From: Alkalihalobacillus trypoxylicola
GTDB taxonomy: Bacteria > Bacillota > Bacilli > Bacillales > Bacillaceae_D
Direction: 5' to 3'
NCBI RefSeq assembly: GCF_001590785.1
Contig: NZ_LTAO01000023.1
Coordinates: 514,100 to 578,099, forward strand
Length of the DNA: 64,000 nt
The translations under genes and the position numbers were made by a program. The notes beneath the pieces are model-generated. The model was not told where the DNA came from. It did not search any database and saw nothing but the letters and a program-made list of their open reading frames with translations. Positions within the stretch are counted from its first letter, which is position 1, and every line of letters begins with the position of its first letter. This document shows, in pieces, positions 9,587 to 20,464 of the stretch.

Positions 9587-12500
9587 CTATGCAGCACGTT
9601 TTTTCCTAATAAGGAAGATGCCTGCTCCAATCAGGGTCATACATATTCCAAGGACAAGCCACATGTACACATTTGTAGCGGTGCTAGGGAGGGTTCCATT
9701 TTTATCTTCAGAAGGAGATTCTCCCTTCTTCTCCCCTACGTTCGGTCCATTTACCTGTTTAGGTGGATTATTATCATTCTCACCTTGACCACCTCCTGGG
9801 CGTGGAGGTGTTCCTGTATTTCCATCGTCATCATTTGGATTTTCTGGAGTCGGATTACCTGGTAATTCTGGATCCTCAGGTGTTCCTGGTATCTCTGGAC
9901 CTCCTGGCACTTCTGGATTTTCAGGTATTTCAGGTGTCTCTGGTCCTCCTGGAATTTCCGGTTCCACTGGTACTTCTGGAATTTCAGGGTCGATTTGTTC
10001 TTCTCCTTCATAGATGAAATCCCATATTGGTGAACGTGTTAGACCACCAAAATCATCTGCTACGGTTACATACCAATAATAACGGTTGCCTATCGTCAAA
10101 TCTTCCCAAATGGTTTCGGCAATTTCACCATTTTTTACGCCAGTAACCACATCGATTTCCGTTTCTGAATAGACATTTACCGTAAAGGAATCGGTTGCCA
10201 CTCTTTTTTCTTGTGGCTCTAGCCCGAGTGAAATCGTAAACTCATCTTTTCCAGGGTATACAACTGGGTCATAAAAATTATATTGATCTAAATAGGGTGA
10301 ATAGGTTTTAACATGAATTTGGTTATTCACTGCATCGACATGTAGAAGACGAATAAAGCCCTGTCCTCCTTCAGGTCCACCTTGGTAATCAGCAAGAATT
10401 TGATAGACGGTTCGATCCGGCTCTCCATCTCCGTCATCATCAATCTCATCAATAACCATCTCTGAGCTATGATAATGTCCAGAAAGAACCATAACCACAT
10501 TTGGATTTGGTTTGACCACCTCTTCAAATAATAAATCTCCTATCGGCGAACGAGTTCCTGTTGCGAGTAGGTATTCATGGAAATTTAAAATAGCGATTCG
10601 CTCTGGGTGGGCTTGGAGCACATCATTGACCCACTGAATTCCTTCCTCCTCTATACCCCAGCCTAAGTAAACCATGATATAGTCATTTCCACCTTCAGAT
10701 ATTAAATCATAATGTCCACGGTTATTTTGATAAGAGCCACCATAATAAGGTTGATCCTTAAATCGATCTTCGCCAAAATAGCGTCCGTATGCTTCGTAGT
10801 CCCAATCCTTGTTTCCGACATCATGATTTCCAGCAAGTACTCCATAAGGAATAGAAGCATCTTCTAACACACTCATATAGCGATCGACATTTTCCCACTG
10901 GTACTCTTCATAATGCTTATCAACTAAATCTCCTGTATGGAAGACATATTTTAAATTAAGCTCTTCCTTTGAAGCAGCTAACCAGTCTACCATACTGCTA
11001 AATATATGAGGATAGCTTTCTGAATAATATTGTGTATCAGACAACCAAGCAAACGTATAATCATATTGTGTCGTTGCTGCAATTTCATCCTGAACAAGAA
11101 CATTTACTTCTTGATTCTCCACATACGATTTTGCTAAAACTTCTGCTCTTAGCTCAAAATCTTCTTCCTCTGCTATTTTGACTACCAATGCATCCCATTG
11201 ATGATTCTCAATATTCCATGCATACATCGTTACTTTACGTCCTGGTAACGAAGCGCCATTCCATACAAGCTCGATTTGCGAATCATAGCTTACACTTTCA
11301 TCTACCTGAATGGCAAAGCGATGATATGGAAATTGCTCTACTGAGTCTGTCGTGACATAGGACTGATCCATTTCTGAAGCGGCTTTTCTTTCCTCCTCTG
11401 TAAATGGAACCTCACCTTCTGGTGCTTTTTCATTTGGAGGCTCAATATCGACTGCATTTTTATAAGCTGACACATGCTCCTCATCAGCTAATGTGTAGCT
11501 AAAGCCTTCTTTAAAAGTAACGGTCATATCATCCTCTGTCGGATCACTTACTTGCACTCTCAAATGAGCTCCTTCACTAATTTGCTCTGGATCATTTGGA
11601 TGTTCCTCTACAACAGAAAATACGACTTCTTTTTCCGCTTCATTTCCCACTAAATCTCTCGCGATTACCTTTAAAGTATGTTCACCCGGAGATAATTTTG
11701 CAGATGAAGCAGCATAAGGCGTTTCAATTTGTGTACCATCAAGGAACACGACAACTTGGTCGACTCCGGCAATAGCATCCTCCGCTTCTACATGTATCGT
11801 AAAAGCTCCTTTATACTCGCGTCCTTCTTCTATTGAGGTAGAAATAGTAGGTGCTGTGTTATCGGTTAAAATCGTGACCTCTGTCTTTTCATTACTTTGC
11901 GTGTTTTCAGCCTCGATTATATGTGGTCCATCCTCTAGAAGCGTAGTATCAAACGTATAACCTTGTGCGCCTAAGAATTCTTCACTAATTGTAAAGGTAA
12001 AATCTTCAAATGGTCTGTACGTACCATCATCACCTAAATCAATCAGCTCCTGAGGGTCTGAAAATACTGGATCTCTTAGTACCGTACCATCGGATAAAAC
12101 GAGTCGAACATTTTTGACATCAAAATCGTTACGATTCTCTGGAGATTCTATATCAATCGGTGATGCTTTACTGCCTGAATAAATCGATATAACATTCTCT
12201 CCCATTTTCAATCGGTCGGCAGAGATCGGAATCAATAATGTCGTAAATTGACCATAACCATCATCAAAAATTTCTAAAATATCTCCGTCCATTACGACAC
12301 CATTTTGGAAAAAGACATTTGTGCCTCTAACCTCAAAAGCAAAGTAAGCATCGTGCTCAATGACTCGGCTTGTTTCTAATAATGGTGTACCATCAACAGA
12401 TATTGTTAAATCTTCAACTGAATCTTCTCTCTCTGCGGCTTTTAAATGATAAGTGCCGCTTAATACATCTCCCTCGTTTACATTTAAACGAAGCTCATCT

Positions 12501-15190
12501 GTCCAGTTACTTTCTACCTCGATCGTATACGTCTCACTTGTCGTCGTATTCGTCCCATCAGAAGCTACAAAGTAATACTCTAATGTTTTAGCTCCAATCA
12601 AGTTTGGTTTGACGATTTCGTATTCATACAGAGGTGCAATTTCATTCGTTAAATTAACCATCTGAAACTCACTATGGCGATCGGTTTTAAAATGGACCTC
12701 TGCTCGTTTAATCTGCTGATTATCGTCCATCTTCGCTATTAATGAAACCTGCTCTAATTCACTAACCTTTTCCACCGCTGTCTCATTTGAAATGGTCGGT
12801 TCTACCGTGTCCTCTTCAAGCTGAATCGCTTGGCGTGGCACTTGCCAGCTTTCCACAAAGCCCGGAGTTCCATTAACAATGGTCGAGCTCACTTTATCCA
12901 TAAAATGAGTGCCATCCGTTGGGAATCGGTACACGACTCCTTTATCTGGGGCTGCATCTCGCTCACCATTGTCATTATAATAAGCAATAGAGATTAAATC
13001 TCCCGTTTTCGTCTTTATTCCCACACGACGCTCTGCTCCATTAGCCATCCCGCTATTGTGCATTCTAAATACTTTCTCATTCTCAACTAAATTTGTTCCG
13101 TAATTTCGATTAAAATCATCAATCGTTAAGTGTCCATTTGCTCCATTTATAATCCAAAAAACGATTGCCTCTTTTGGAGGAATGACGATGTCCTGATTTG
13201 CTGGATACCAATCTAAATAATTTCCAGCCGGATACTCATAATGGATTAAATAATCTTCAAAGGAAACCGGTTGATTGGTGTTATTATACACTTCGATAAA
13301 CTCATAGGCATCAGAGGATCCGATATTGGCCGAATCAGGAACAAGCTCTGTCACAAGCAACTCTGGTACAGCGGTTGTATCTACTTCGTTCCCTGTTACC
13401 TCAAAGGAATACAGCTCTGTATTTGCTAGATTGACACCATCACTTGCTTCGATTTGATAATAGACAGATCCTGCTTCGAATACATACATCGGTAGTTCTA
13501 CAGCATACTGGTCATCGCCTGTGCCGTTCATTTCCATTCTCGAAAAATCATCTGTATCACTTTGCTTATAAAGCAAATGAACCGATTGCACACGAACATT
13601 ATCGGTTACCGTTGCCTCAAATTGGATGGAATCACTTTCACCGTCTACTTCTCCTACTATTGGTTCATGAATAATCGTCGGCGCTTCATTGTCCATTCCA
13701 ACTTCAATCGCTTTCTTTGGAACTTGTCCTTCTTGAATTTGACCAGGAGTAGCCCTTTCATTCAAACCGACCTTTTTCATGCTAGTCGTGTTAGGAACGG
13801 CTTTATAGACAATACCTTTGTCAGGTATCGTATCATCAAATCCAGGCTCATCGAAATAAGTAGCTCTAGCTTGCTCTTCTCCACCTCTGTAAGAGATTGA
13901 TAGCGCTCGTTCAGAGCTATTTGCCATTCCATCTGAATAGACAATGCTTAAATCTTCCAATTCTAGATTACTACCATAATGACGGTTAAAATCCTCAATT
14001 GATAGGTGATTATTTACGCCATTATGAATCCAAATCGTATGTGGTGATTGTGCTGGAATCGCTCCCTCAGAAGGAAGGCTCCATTCAACGACACGACCAT
14101 TAGGATAGTGATAATCTAATTGTAATTGACTAAGCTGTATCGCTTCAGTCGTATTATTATAGATTTCAATAAACTCATAGGCATCAGATGATCCAATATT
14201 AGCCGAATCAGGAACCAGTTCAGTAATGAACAATTCATTAAACCTAGACGGATCCTCTTCTGGTGCTTCCACGACTGCTTCATACATTCCTTCAGCAGGG
14301 AACGTAGCATCGTTACCATCGATTGTTACCTGTATTCGATAGAAAAAGTCAGGAGACCAAAACAGATTCTGGTCAAGCACGGCTCCCCATGCTTCTCCTT
14401 CAATATGTACTAAGGCTATTTCTTGAACTTCCATCCCTTTACCAGTTTGAAAGAATAGTTTACCACTCTCTACTTGATTTCCCTCTGGAATATCAACAGA
14501 AATAGTAAGTGCATCCTCCGCATTTATAAGAGTGATGGGATCATGATGAATAGCTCCTTCCTCTGCTACTTCTAATTCCTGTGACTCGTCAGCTATGTCC
14601 GCTTCCAATTCTTGATGGTCGTCGCTCTCTTCATTTTCACTTTGCTCTTGCTCATCATTTAAAACAGGAGACGAAGTTGATTCATCATCAGTTTCTATCG
14701 TATTTTCTTCTTCTATTTCTACTACTGAATCATTGGAAAACATGAGTAATTGCTCGGTGTCTTTGCTCGTTATGATGGCTCCTTTAACATCAATCGGCTG
14801 TTCTTGGTTAATCTCAATCATTTCTAAATTTTGCTTGCCGATGAAGTTCACTAGCTCTTCTTGGTTTTTTTCTTGTTCATTAAGCCAAACTAGAACTTCT
14901 TCACCAACCCCGAGAGTACCTTCAGGAAATTCAATTTTGATTCGTTCCTCTGGGCTTTCCTCAAATAAACTTACATCTAGCTGTGATAAATCTGCGTTCT
15001 CATCCGTTTCATTACTTAAAATGAAATGCGTAAAGCCTTCTTCGAGATGTGTAGCTCCTTCTAAAATGGTGACTGTACCCGATTTTCCTTCCGCCTGTAT
15101 GTAGTAATTAGGAAATGGGAAAAACAGTTGAAACATAAGGACAACTAATAATCCAATTGCTATTGTTTTCTTTTGGCCATTTTTTGGCAT
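9587..15190 (-). CDS. Cell-wall-anchored lamin-tail / calcineurin-like phosphoesterase protein
   Basis: A 1867-residue exported protein. Order: signal peptide (1-34); acidic region; two lamin-tail (LTD) domains at about 318-485 and 612-785, each opening with the same TELVPDSANIGSSDAYEFIE segment; Ig-like beta domains after each; a calcineurin-like phosphoesterase at about 1377-1600 with SDTQYY, GDLVD, GNHD, HEYL and SGHYHSS (metal-binding motifs complete, with Gln where many relatives have His in motif I); a fibronectin-like domain; a Pro/Glu repeat spacer; LPSTA (1834-1838), membrane helix and RKKR tail. It should be sortase-linked to the wall and act on extracellular phosphoesters or nucleic acid; the substrate is unknown. 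ATG has an AAGGTGG ribosome site. It is monocistronic and inserted between dnaC and purA. Confidence 0.88.
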   Translation of the reverse strand: MPKNGQKKTIAIGLLVVLMFQLFFPFPNYYIQAEGKSGTVTILEGATHLEEGFTHFILSNETDENADLSQLDVSLFEESPEERIKIEFPEGTLGVGEEVLVWLNEQEKNQEELVNFIGKQNLEMIEINQEQPIDVKGAIITSKDTEQLLMFSNDSVVEIEEENTIETDDESTSSPVLNDEQEQSENEESDDHQELEADIADESQELEVAEEGAIHHDPITLINAEDALTISVDIPEGNQVESGKLFFQTGKGMEVQEIALVHIEGEAWGAVLDQNLFWSPDFFYRIQVTIDGNDATFPAEGMYEAVVEAPEEDPSRFNELFITELVPDSANIGSSDAYEFIEIYNNTTEAIQLSQLQLDYHYPNGRVVEWSLPSEGAIPAQSPHTIWIHNGVNNHLSIEDFNRHYGSNLELEDLSIVYSDGMANSSERALSISYRGGEEQARATYFDEPGFDDTIPDKGIVYKAVPNTTSMKKVGLNERATPGQIQEGQVPKKAIEVGMDNEAPTIIHEPIVGEVDGESDSIQFEATVTDNVRVQSVHLLYKQSDTDDFSRMEMNGTGDDQYAVELPMYVFEAGSVYYQIEASDGVNLANTELYSFEVTGNEVDTTAVPELLVTELVPDSANIGSSDAYEFIEVYNNTNQPVSFEDYLIHYEYPAGNYLDWYPANQDIVIPPKEAIVFWIINGANGHLTIDDFNRNYGTNLVENEKVFRMHNSGMANGAERRVGIKTKTGDLISIAYYNDNGERDAAPDKGVVYRFPTDGTHFMDKVSSTIVNGTPGFVESWQVPRQAIQLEEDTVEPTISNETAVEKVSELEQVSLIAKMDDNQQIKRAEVHFKTDRHSEFQMVNLTNEIAPLYEYEIVKPNLIGAKTLEYYFVASDGTNTTTSETYTIEVESNWTDELRLNVNEGDVLSGTYHLKAAEREDSVEDLTISVDGTPLLETSRVIEHDAYFAFEVRGTNVFFQNGVVMDGDILEIFDDGYGQFTTLLIPISADRLKMGENVISIYSGSKASPIDIESPENRNDFDVKNVRLVLSDGTVLRDPVFSDPQELIDLGDDGTYRPFEDFTFTISEEFLGAQGYTFDTTLLEDGPHIIEAENTQSNEKTEVTILTDNTAPTISTSIEEGREYKGAFTIHVEAEDAIAGVDQVVVFLDGTQIETPYAASSAKLSPGEHTLKVIARDLVGNEAEKEVVFSVVEEHPNDPEQISEGAHLRVQVSDPTEDDMTVTFKEGFSYTLADEEHVSAYKNAVDIEPPNEKAPEGEVPFTEEERKAASEMDQSYVTTDSVEQFPYHRFAIQVDESVSYDSQIELVWNGASLPGRKVTMYAWNIENHQWDALVVKIAEEEDFELRAEVLAKSYVENQEVNVLVQDEIAATTQYDYTFAWLSDTQYYSESYPHIFSSMVDWLAASKEELNLKYVFHTGDLVDKHYEEYQWENVDRYMSVLEDASIPYGVLAGNHDVGNKDWDYEAYGRYFGEDRFKDQPYYGGSYQNNRGHYDLISEGGNDYIMVYLGWGIEEEGIQWVNDVLQAHPERIAILNFHEYLLATGTRSPIGDLLFEEVVKPNPNVVMVLSGHYHSSEMVIDEIDDDGDGEPDRTVYQILADYQGGPEGGQGFIRLLHVDAVNNQIHVKTYSPYLDQYNFYDPVVYPGKDEFTISLGLEPQEKRVATDSFTVNVYSETEIDVVTGVKNGEIAETIWEDLTIGNRYYWYVTVADDFGGLTRSPIWDFIYEGEEQIDPEIPEVPVEPEIPGGPETPEIPENPEVPGGPEIPGTPEDPELPGNPTPENPNDDDGNTGTPPRPGGGQGENDNNPPKQVNGPNVGEKKGESPSEDKNGTLPSTATNVYMWLVLGICMTLIGAGIFLIRKKRAA

Positions 15191-15312
15191 CTAATCCCCA
15201 CCTTTGAGATAAAATTTCTTTCAACCTACAGCCTATCATCTCAAGTTACAGAAGCATTTTAACGAAGTGTTAAAAAATTGTGAAAATTCCACTTATAATC
15301 TTTACGTTACAT

Positions 15313-15351
15313 AAAAAAAGCCCCCTGTGAATGTCTCCATCCAGAGGGGGG
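15313..15351 (-). terminator. dnaC terminator
   Basis: Minus-strand hairpin with a CCCCCT / AGGGGG base extended by several pairs, followed by seven T, 14 nt after the helicase stop codon. Confidence 0.85.
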
Positions 15352-15364
15352 AACCGTCGTTATA

Positions 15365-16732
15365 TTAGGCTCCAGGCGGCATGTCTCGTTCATCGTGTCG
15401 CCTGTCTAAGTTAACAAACTTATTATATTCCTTAACAAAAGCTAGCTCGACAGTTCCGACTGGACCATTTCGCTGCTTGGCAATAATAATCTCGATAATA
15501 TTTTGATTTTCAGATTCTTTATCATAATAATCATCACGGTATAAAAAGGCGACAATATCAGCATCCTGCTCAATACTTCCTGATTCACGAATATCGGACA
15601 TCATCGGCCGTTTATCTTGTCGGGATTCTACTCCACGAGAAAGCTGTGATAAGGCGATTACAGGTACCTCTAGCTCCCTAGCAATTGCTTTTAGTGTACG
15701 CGATATTTCCGATACCTCCTGCTGGCGGTTTTCACCGCTGCGACCATTTCCTTGGATGAGCTGAAGATAATCAATCATAATCATACCTAGTCCTCCACCT
15801 TCTTGCTTAAGGCGGCGACATTTCGCACGAATTTCACCAACCTTTATCCCTGGTGTATCGTCAATATAAATACCGGCTTTCGCTAAACTTCCCATCGCCA
15901 TCGTCAGCTTTTGCCAATCCTCAGAGTTCAATGCACCGGTTCTCATGCGCTGCGCATCAATATTACCCTCCGCACAAAGCATACGCTGAACTAATTGACT
16001 TGCTCCCATCTCTAAGCTAAATATCGCAACATTTTCACTCGTTTTAGTAGCAACATTTTGAGCAATATTTAAGGCAAAGGCGGTTTTACCTACAGATGGA
16101 CGGGCCGCAACAATGATTAAATCATTACGCTGAAAGCCTGCCGTCATTTTATCTAGCTCCATGAAACCAGTTGGAATTCCGGTAATATCACCTTTATGGT
16201 TTTGAAGCAATTCAATATTTTCATAGGTTTCTACTAGTACATCTTTAATCGATACAAAAGCGCCCGTATTTTTTCTCTGCGCAACATCTAAAATCGTCTT
16301 TTCTGCTTCATCTAAAATGGCATCGACTTCGTCCTCGCTCGTATATCCTTCCGCAGCAATATTAGTCGCAACACGAATCAAACGTCTTAGTACCGATTTT
16401 TCCTCTACGATTCGACTATAATATTCCACGTTCGCTGCAGTTGGTACGGCATTGGCCAAATCAGCTAAATAGGAGACACCTCCTATTTCATCTAACCATT
16501 TTCGATCCTGGAGCTCTGAAGTCGTTGTAATTAAATCTACTGGCTCTCCTTTTTCAGCTAGCTCAAGCATAATTTGATAGATTCTTTGGTGAGCAGCACG
16601 ATAAAAGTCTTCAGGTTGCAGACGCTCAGAAGCCGTTACCAAAGCAGCATCCTCTAAAAAGATGGCTCCTAATACGGCTTGCTCTGCTTCTATATTTTGT
16701 GGAGGCGTTCGATCTGCAAATAAATCACTCAT
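15365..16732 (-). CDS. dnaC: Replicative DNA helicase (DnaB family, DnaC in B. subtilis)
   Basis: Hexameric 5'-3' helicase that unwinds DNA at the replication fork and binds primase through its N-terminal domain. At 455 residues it has the family length. The N-terminal helical domain (about 10-115) is followed by a linker and a RecA-like ATPase domain with Walker A RPSVGKT (211-217), Walker B MIMIDYLQL, and the IALSQLSRGVE segment. The ATG has an AAAGGAAG ribosome site. It follows rplI by 41 nt, as in related genomes, and is closed by a strong terminator. Called dnaB outside Bacillus. Confidence 0.98.
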   Translation of the reverse strand: MSDLFADRTPPQNIEAEQAVLGAIFLEDAALVTASERLQPEDFYRAAHQRIYQIMLELAEKGEPVDLITTTSELQDRKWLDEIGGVSYLADLANAVPTAANVEYYSRIVEEKSVLRRLIRVATNIAAEGYTSEDEVDAILDEAEKTILDVAQRKNTGAFVSIKDVLVETYENIELLQNHKGDITGIPTGFMELDKMTAGFQRNDLIIVAARPSVGKTAFALNIAQNVATKTSENVAIFSLEMGASQLVQRMLCAEGNIDAQRMRTGALNSEDWQKLTMAMGSLAKAGIYIDDTPGIKVGEIRAKCRRLKQEGGGLGMIMIDYLQLIQGNGRSGENRQQEVSEISRTLKAIARELEVPVIALSQLSRGVESRQDKRPMMSDIRESGSIEQDADIVAFLYRDDYYDKESENQNIIEIIIAKQRNGPVGTVELAFVKEYNKFVNLDRRHDERDMPPGA

Positions 16733-16773
16733 GCTACTCTTCCTTTCAACTTATGCATCTCACATATTCGTAT

Positions 16774-17217
16774 TTATTGTTCAACAACATGAACCTTAAC
16801 TGTAGCGACCACCTCTGGGTGGATTTTAATCGGTACATTCGTATATCCTAACGAACGAATCGGATCATCTAATTGAATTTTTCGTTTATCAACCTTTAAG
16901 CCCATATCAGCAAGTGTTTCAGCAATTTGTTTAGTAGAAACGGCACCGAATAAGCGACCACCATCACCAGATTTAGCGGTGATTTTCACATCTGCTGACT
17001 CTAGCTTTTCTTTATATTGATTGGCTTCTTCTAAAACTTCCTGTTCTTTCTTTTTGACACTTTTCTTTTGAGCCTCTAAGCCCTTCACATTGGAGTTTGT
17101 CGCCTCAACTGCTAAATTTTTTGGAAATAGGAAATTTCTAGCATAGCCCTCTGAAACGTTTTTAACTTCCCCTTTTTTGCCTTTTCCTTTTACATCACTT
17201 AAAAATATAACCTTCAT
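16774..17217 (-). CDS. rplI: 50S ribosomal protein bL9
   Basis: Large-subunit ribosomal protein that binds 23S rRNA near the L1 stalk. Length 147 residues. The N-terminal domain begins [19 protein letters not shown], followed by the long central helix and the C-terminal domain ending in KVHVVEQ. ATG with a GGGAGGAA ribosome site. The start lies 1 nt from the gdpP stop, so gdpP-rplI-dnaC form one translationally linked group. Confidence 0.98.
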   Translation of the reverse strand: MKVIFLSDVKGKGKKGEVKNVSEGYARNFLFPKNLAVEATNSNVKGLEAQKKSVKKKEQEVLEEANQYKEKLESADVKITAKSGDGGRLFGAVSTKQIAETLADMGLKVDKRKIQLDDPIRSLGYTNVPIKIHPEVVATVKVHVVEQ

Positions 17218-17218
17218 T

Positions 17219-19183
17219 TTAAGTTCCTCCCTCTATCACTTCGTCAATGACACTATATAATTTTTCCTTGGCTTCTTCAATTGTAACATTTTCTAATTGT
17301 GTGGCTGCATTCGTTAAATGCCCGCCACCCTCTAGCTGCTCCATTATGAGCTGCACATTTACTTTTCCTAAAGAACGAGCACTAATACTCACTCGACCAT
17401 CATGTCTTCTAGAAATAACAAAGGATGCTTCGACGCCCTTCATCGTTAATAGTGTGTCTGCAGCCTGAGCAATCGTCACCTGTGAAAAGACCTCATCCTC
17501 TTCGGCTCTCGCAATCGCATAGCCTTGACGATAATACTCCGTTTGTTCCACTAGCTGCGCTCGCTTTACATAAGAATCTAAATCTTCTTTAAGCAAATTT
17601 TGAACTAAGGTCGTATCTGCCCCATTCGTCCTCAAATAAGAGGCTGCATCAAAGGTTCTAGCTCCCGTACGATTCGCAAAGCTTTTCGTATCAACGACAA
17701 TTCCCGCTAATAAAGCCGTTGCCTCTAAGCGGTCGAGCTTTAATTGCCTCGGCTGATACTCTAGCAATTCAGTCACAAGCTCTGCAGTCGATGAAGCATA
17801 TGGCTCCATATAGACGAGTACCGGATCATCAATAAACTCCTCGCCTCGACGATGATGATCAAGAACGACAATTCTATCAACCTTGTCTAGTAGCTTTTCT
17901 TCAATGACCATACTTGGCTTATGTGTATCCACAATAACGAGCAAGGTTTTTTCAGAAACCACCTCTAATGCTTCTTGAGGAGTAATAAATTGTGACCATA
18001 AATGGTCGTGGACTTCGACTTCTTCCATTAAACGACCGACATCATGATTGACATCGCTAGGATCTAATACCACATATCCTTCTCGTTCATTAACATCGGC
18101 TATTTTAAGTACGCCAATCGCCGCTCCCACTGCATCCATATCTGGATTTTTATGTCCCATCACCATTACTTGATCACTATCAAGAACAAAGTCTCTTAAT
18201 GCGTGAGATATGACTCGCGCTCTGACACGAGTTCTTTTTTCAACCGCATTTGATTTTCCACCATAAAAGCGGAACTTACCATTTTTTTGCTTAATCGCCA
18301 CCTGATCACCACCACGCCCTAGCGCCAAATCTAAGCTTTGCTGAGCTAAATTCCCTAAATCGCGTAGTGAGGTGTCGCCCATTCCAATACCTAAACTAAT
18401 CGTTAATGGTACACGCTCTTTTCCTGATATTTCTCGGATGTGATCGAGCAAATCAAATTTATTATTTTCTAATGTCTTTAACACTTTATAGTTCATAATG
18501 GCGACAAAGCGATCAGACGAGGTTCTTCTTAAGAAAATCTGGTGCTCGTGAGCCCACTGATTAATCGACTGCGTTACTTTACTCATTAACTGACTACGAA
18601 CCTGTTCCTCTAAGCCTTGTGTGACTTCATCATAGTTATCTAATAGAAGATGAGCGACGACTGTCTGTGTATTAACAAACATCTCTCTTGTCTCTTCAAT
18701 TTCCGTTACATCAATAAAGTAAAAAAGTCGTTCGTCCTTTTGCCTCATTGCATGGTAAAAGAATTCATTGATTCTAATGATTTCTTCATCAATATCGTCT
18801 TCAATCAACTTCGATAGCTTTTCGTGTACCTCGTGAATTTCCTTCCCCATTAAATCGCCCTCAAACATCCGATTAACAAATGGATTCACCCATTGAATTT
18901 TTAAATCTTCATTATATAAAAGCATTCCAACGGGCAGGTTCAACACCGCTTCTTCTCCAGCCTTTTGCACTCGATAAGAGAGGGTGGATACATATTCCTC
19001 AAGATCTTGGTTGTAGCGTTTTTTCGTATACCAAAAGAAAAAGGCAAGAGCGACCAATAGAAATGCACTGATTAGTCCTATTCTCCAGTTATAAAACATA
19101 GATACGGCTACAAGCATAGTCGAAAATACAAACATAGCGACTATAAAATAACCATACCACTGCTTTTTTATAAAATTCGGCAT
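17219..19183 (-). CDS. gdpP: Cyclic-di-AMP phosphodiesterase GdpP (YybT)
   Basis: Membrane-bound enzyme that hydrolyses c-di-AMP to pApA, tuning potassium/osmolyte uptake and wall stress responses. The 654 residues contain two membrane helices (about 12-30 and 34-52), a PAS domain (80-155), a degenerate GGDEF domain (170-300) and a DHH/DHHA1 domain. Catalytic metal ligands are visible: H344, D348, D350, D419 and the DHH triad at 442-444. Length and order match the family (B. subtilis about 659). It lies between yybS and rplI, 14 nt from yybS. Confidence 0.97.
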   Translation of the reverse strand: MPNFIKKQWYGYFIVAMFVFSTMLVAVSMFYNWRIGLISAFLLVALAFFFWYTKKRYNQDLEEYVSTLSYRVQKAGEEAVLNLPVGMLLYNEDLKIQWVNPFVNRMFEGDLMGKEIHEVHEKLSKLIEDDIDEEIIRINEFFYHAMRQKDERLFYFIDVTEIEETREMFVNTQTVVAHLLLDNYDEVTQGLEEQVRSQLMSKVTQSINQWAHEHQIFLRRTSSDRFVAIMNYKVLKTLENNKFDLLDHIREISGKERVPLTISLGIGMGDTSLRDLGNLAQQSLDLALGRGGDQVAIKQKNGKFRFYGGKSNAVEKRTRVRARVISHALRDFVLDSDQVMVMGHKNPDMDAVGAAIGVLKIADVNEREGYVVLDPSDVNHDVGRLMEEVEVHDHLWSQFITPQEALEVVSEKTLLVIVDTHKPSMVIEEKLLDKVDRIVVLDHHRRGEEFIDDPVLVYMEPYASSTAELVTELLEYQPRQLKLDRLEATALLAGIVVDTKSFANRTGARTFDAASYLRTNGADTTLVQNLLKEDLDSYVKRAQLVEQTEYYRQGYAIARAEEDEVFSQVTIAQAADTLLTMKGVEASFVISRRHDGRVSISARSLGKVNVQLIMEQLEGGGHLTNAATQLENVTIEEAKEKLYSVIDEVIEGGT

Positions 19184-19197
19184 AAAATGGTCAGCTC

Positions 19198-20130
19198 CTA
19201 TTTATTCTTCTTCGTAACATATGACCTCAAATCAAACCCAAGGTCGATAATTCCTAAAATCCTCACGATTTCTGATAAAGGGGTTAGAAAGGAGACGATT
19301 AAGATTAAAATGGGCAATGCGATTGATTGTTTCTTTATATGAAAATAATAAAAAATAAAGCTAAGGCCTTGGATAATCATAACAAAGCCAAACAATGGAT
19401 ATAAATTCGTTACGAATAAAAAGAGGGTCGAGCCTTCTTCAAATCCGATGAGCAATAAAAGCATCGTAATTAAATAATACCATATGAAAAACCGTGGAAA
19501 TCTCCAATCTCGAAATGCTGGTAATTTTTCAAAAGGAATTCGTAACCTTTTTAAAATGGCTTGATTAACGATTACAGTTATGACCGCAATCGTACACCCC
19601 ATAACGACGAGCATTAATGGAGCAAAATAATGAATCGTATCAATCATCTCATAAAAAGGCTGCAAATTGTCCGTGTTTTGTCCGATTGAACTAAGCATCG
19701 CTTCAGAAACATTTATTTGCTCTCTGAGCGATTCCTTAATAAAGGACATCGGGTTCTCTCCCATAATAAAGAAGGTGGCCACATAAAGACCTAACATCCC
19801 GACAGTGAAGGAAAGACTTGCGCCAATTAGCACTGAAAAGCTTCCTTTTTTACGACGATAAAGCTCTCCCATTACGACACCACTCGTTGCAAAGAAAAGA
19901 GCTAATAATAACCCTGATAATCCACCAAATATAAAAGCAAGAATACAAGAAACAAACCAAACGAGCAGATTTGCCTTAAGTGATGTTCGAATTCCGTACA
20001 CGATAAAAGGTGTGGGTAAAAACCATAAGGTCAGGATAAACGCAAACGGAACGATCGTTGTAACTAAATAAATGACAATAAAAAGGGCCGCTATCATGGC
20101 TCCTTCTACCATCAAACGTGTTTGATTCAC
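19198..20130 (-). CDS. yybS: DUF2232 membrane protein YybS
   Basis: Polytopic membrane protein of 310 residues, about eight hydrophobic segments, in the YybS/DUF2232 family; function unknown, with a distant resemblance to ECF-transporter S components. Start GTG behind GAGGTG. It is the first gene of the yybS-gdpP-rplI-dnaC unit, an arrangement conserved in Bacillaceae. In B. subtilis the next gene upstream is close to rpsR; here 22 kb of accessory DNA follows instead. Confidence 0.9.
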   Translation of the reverse strand: MNQTRLMVEGAMIAALFIVIYLVTTIVPFAFILTLWFLPTPFIVYGIRTSLKANLLVWFVSCILAFIFGGLSGLLLALFFATSGVVMGELYRRKKGSFSVLIGASLSFTVGMLGLYVATFFIMGENPMSFIKESLREQINVSEAMLSSIGQNTDNLQPFYEMIDTIHYFAPLMLVVMGCTIAVITVIVNQAILKRLRIPFEKLPAFRDWRFPRFFIWYYLITMLLLLIGFEEGSTLFLFVTNLYPLFGFVMIIQGLSFIFYYFHIKKQSIALPILILIVSFLTPLSEIVRILGIIDLGFDLRSYVTKKNK

Positions 20131-20464
20131 AAATTCACCTCATTTGTTATCGCAGAGGTTTTCATACATTTAGGCTTACAAGTTAAGCTTCTAAAAACCA
20201 CTGATTTTCACATTACTGATTATTACCCATCAAATAAATCCTATTATTTAATGGATATTCACGATATTTATCAACTAGTATACCCATAGTCATTGATTTT
20301 TGGTCAAAGAACGATTCGTTTGTTTTAAATGAGTATACTAAACTCGTGCTTCTTCATTTTTATCTTTGTCTATTTTAGCTCATTTAAAGAAGAAGGGAAA
20401 GTGATCAAGCTATGACTACGGCTTCCAGGTTTTGCTTCCTCCTTTTTGAATGCTTTCCTTTTCT
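20131..20464. other. Intergenic region between gntK and yybS
   Basis: 334 nt, AT-rich. It contains a candidate minus-strand promoter for yybS (20277-20307). I see no gene and no convincing terminator for the kinase gene that ends at 20465. This is the left boundary of the accessory segment. Confidence 0.6.
20277..20307 (-). promoter_or_regulatory. Candidate SigA promoter of the yybS-gdpP-rplI-dnaC operon
   Basis: Minus-strand -35 TTGACC and -10 TATACT separated by 19 nt, about 150 nt before the yybS start. The long spacer lowers confidence. Confidence 0.4.

Noticed and set aside
9763-10017. Overlapping frames on both strands in the Pro/Glu repeat of the LTD protein
   Set aside because: Low-complexity shadows created by the repetitive coding sequence.
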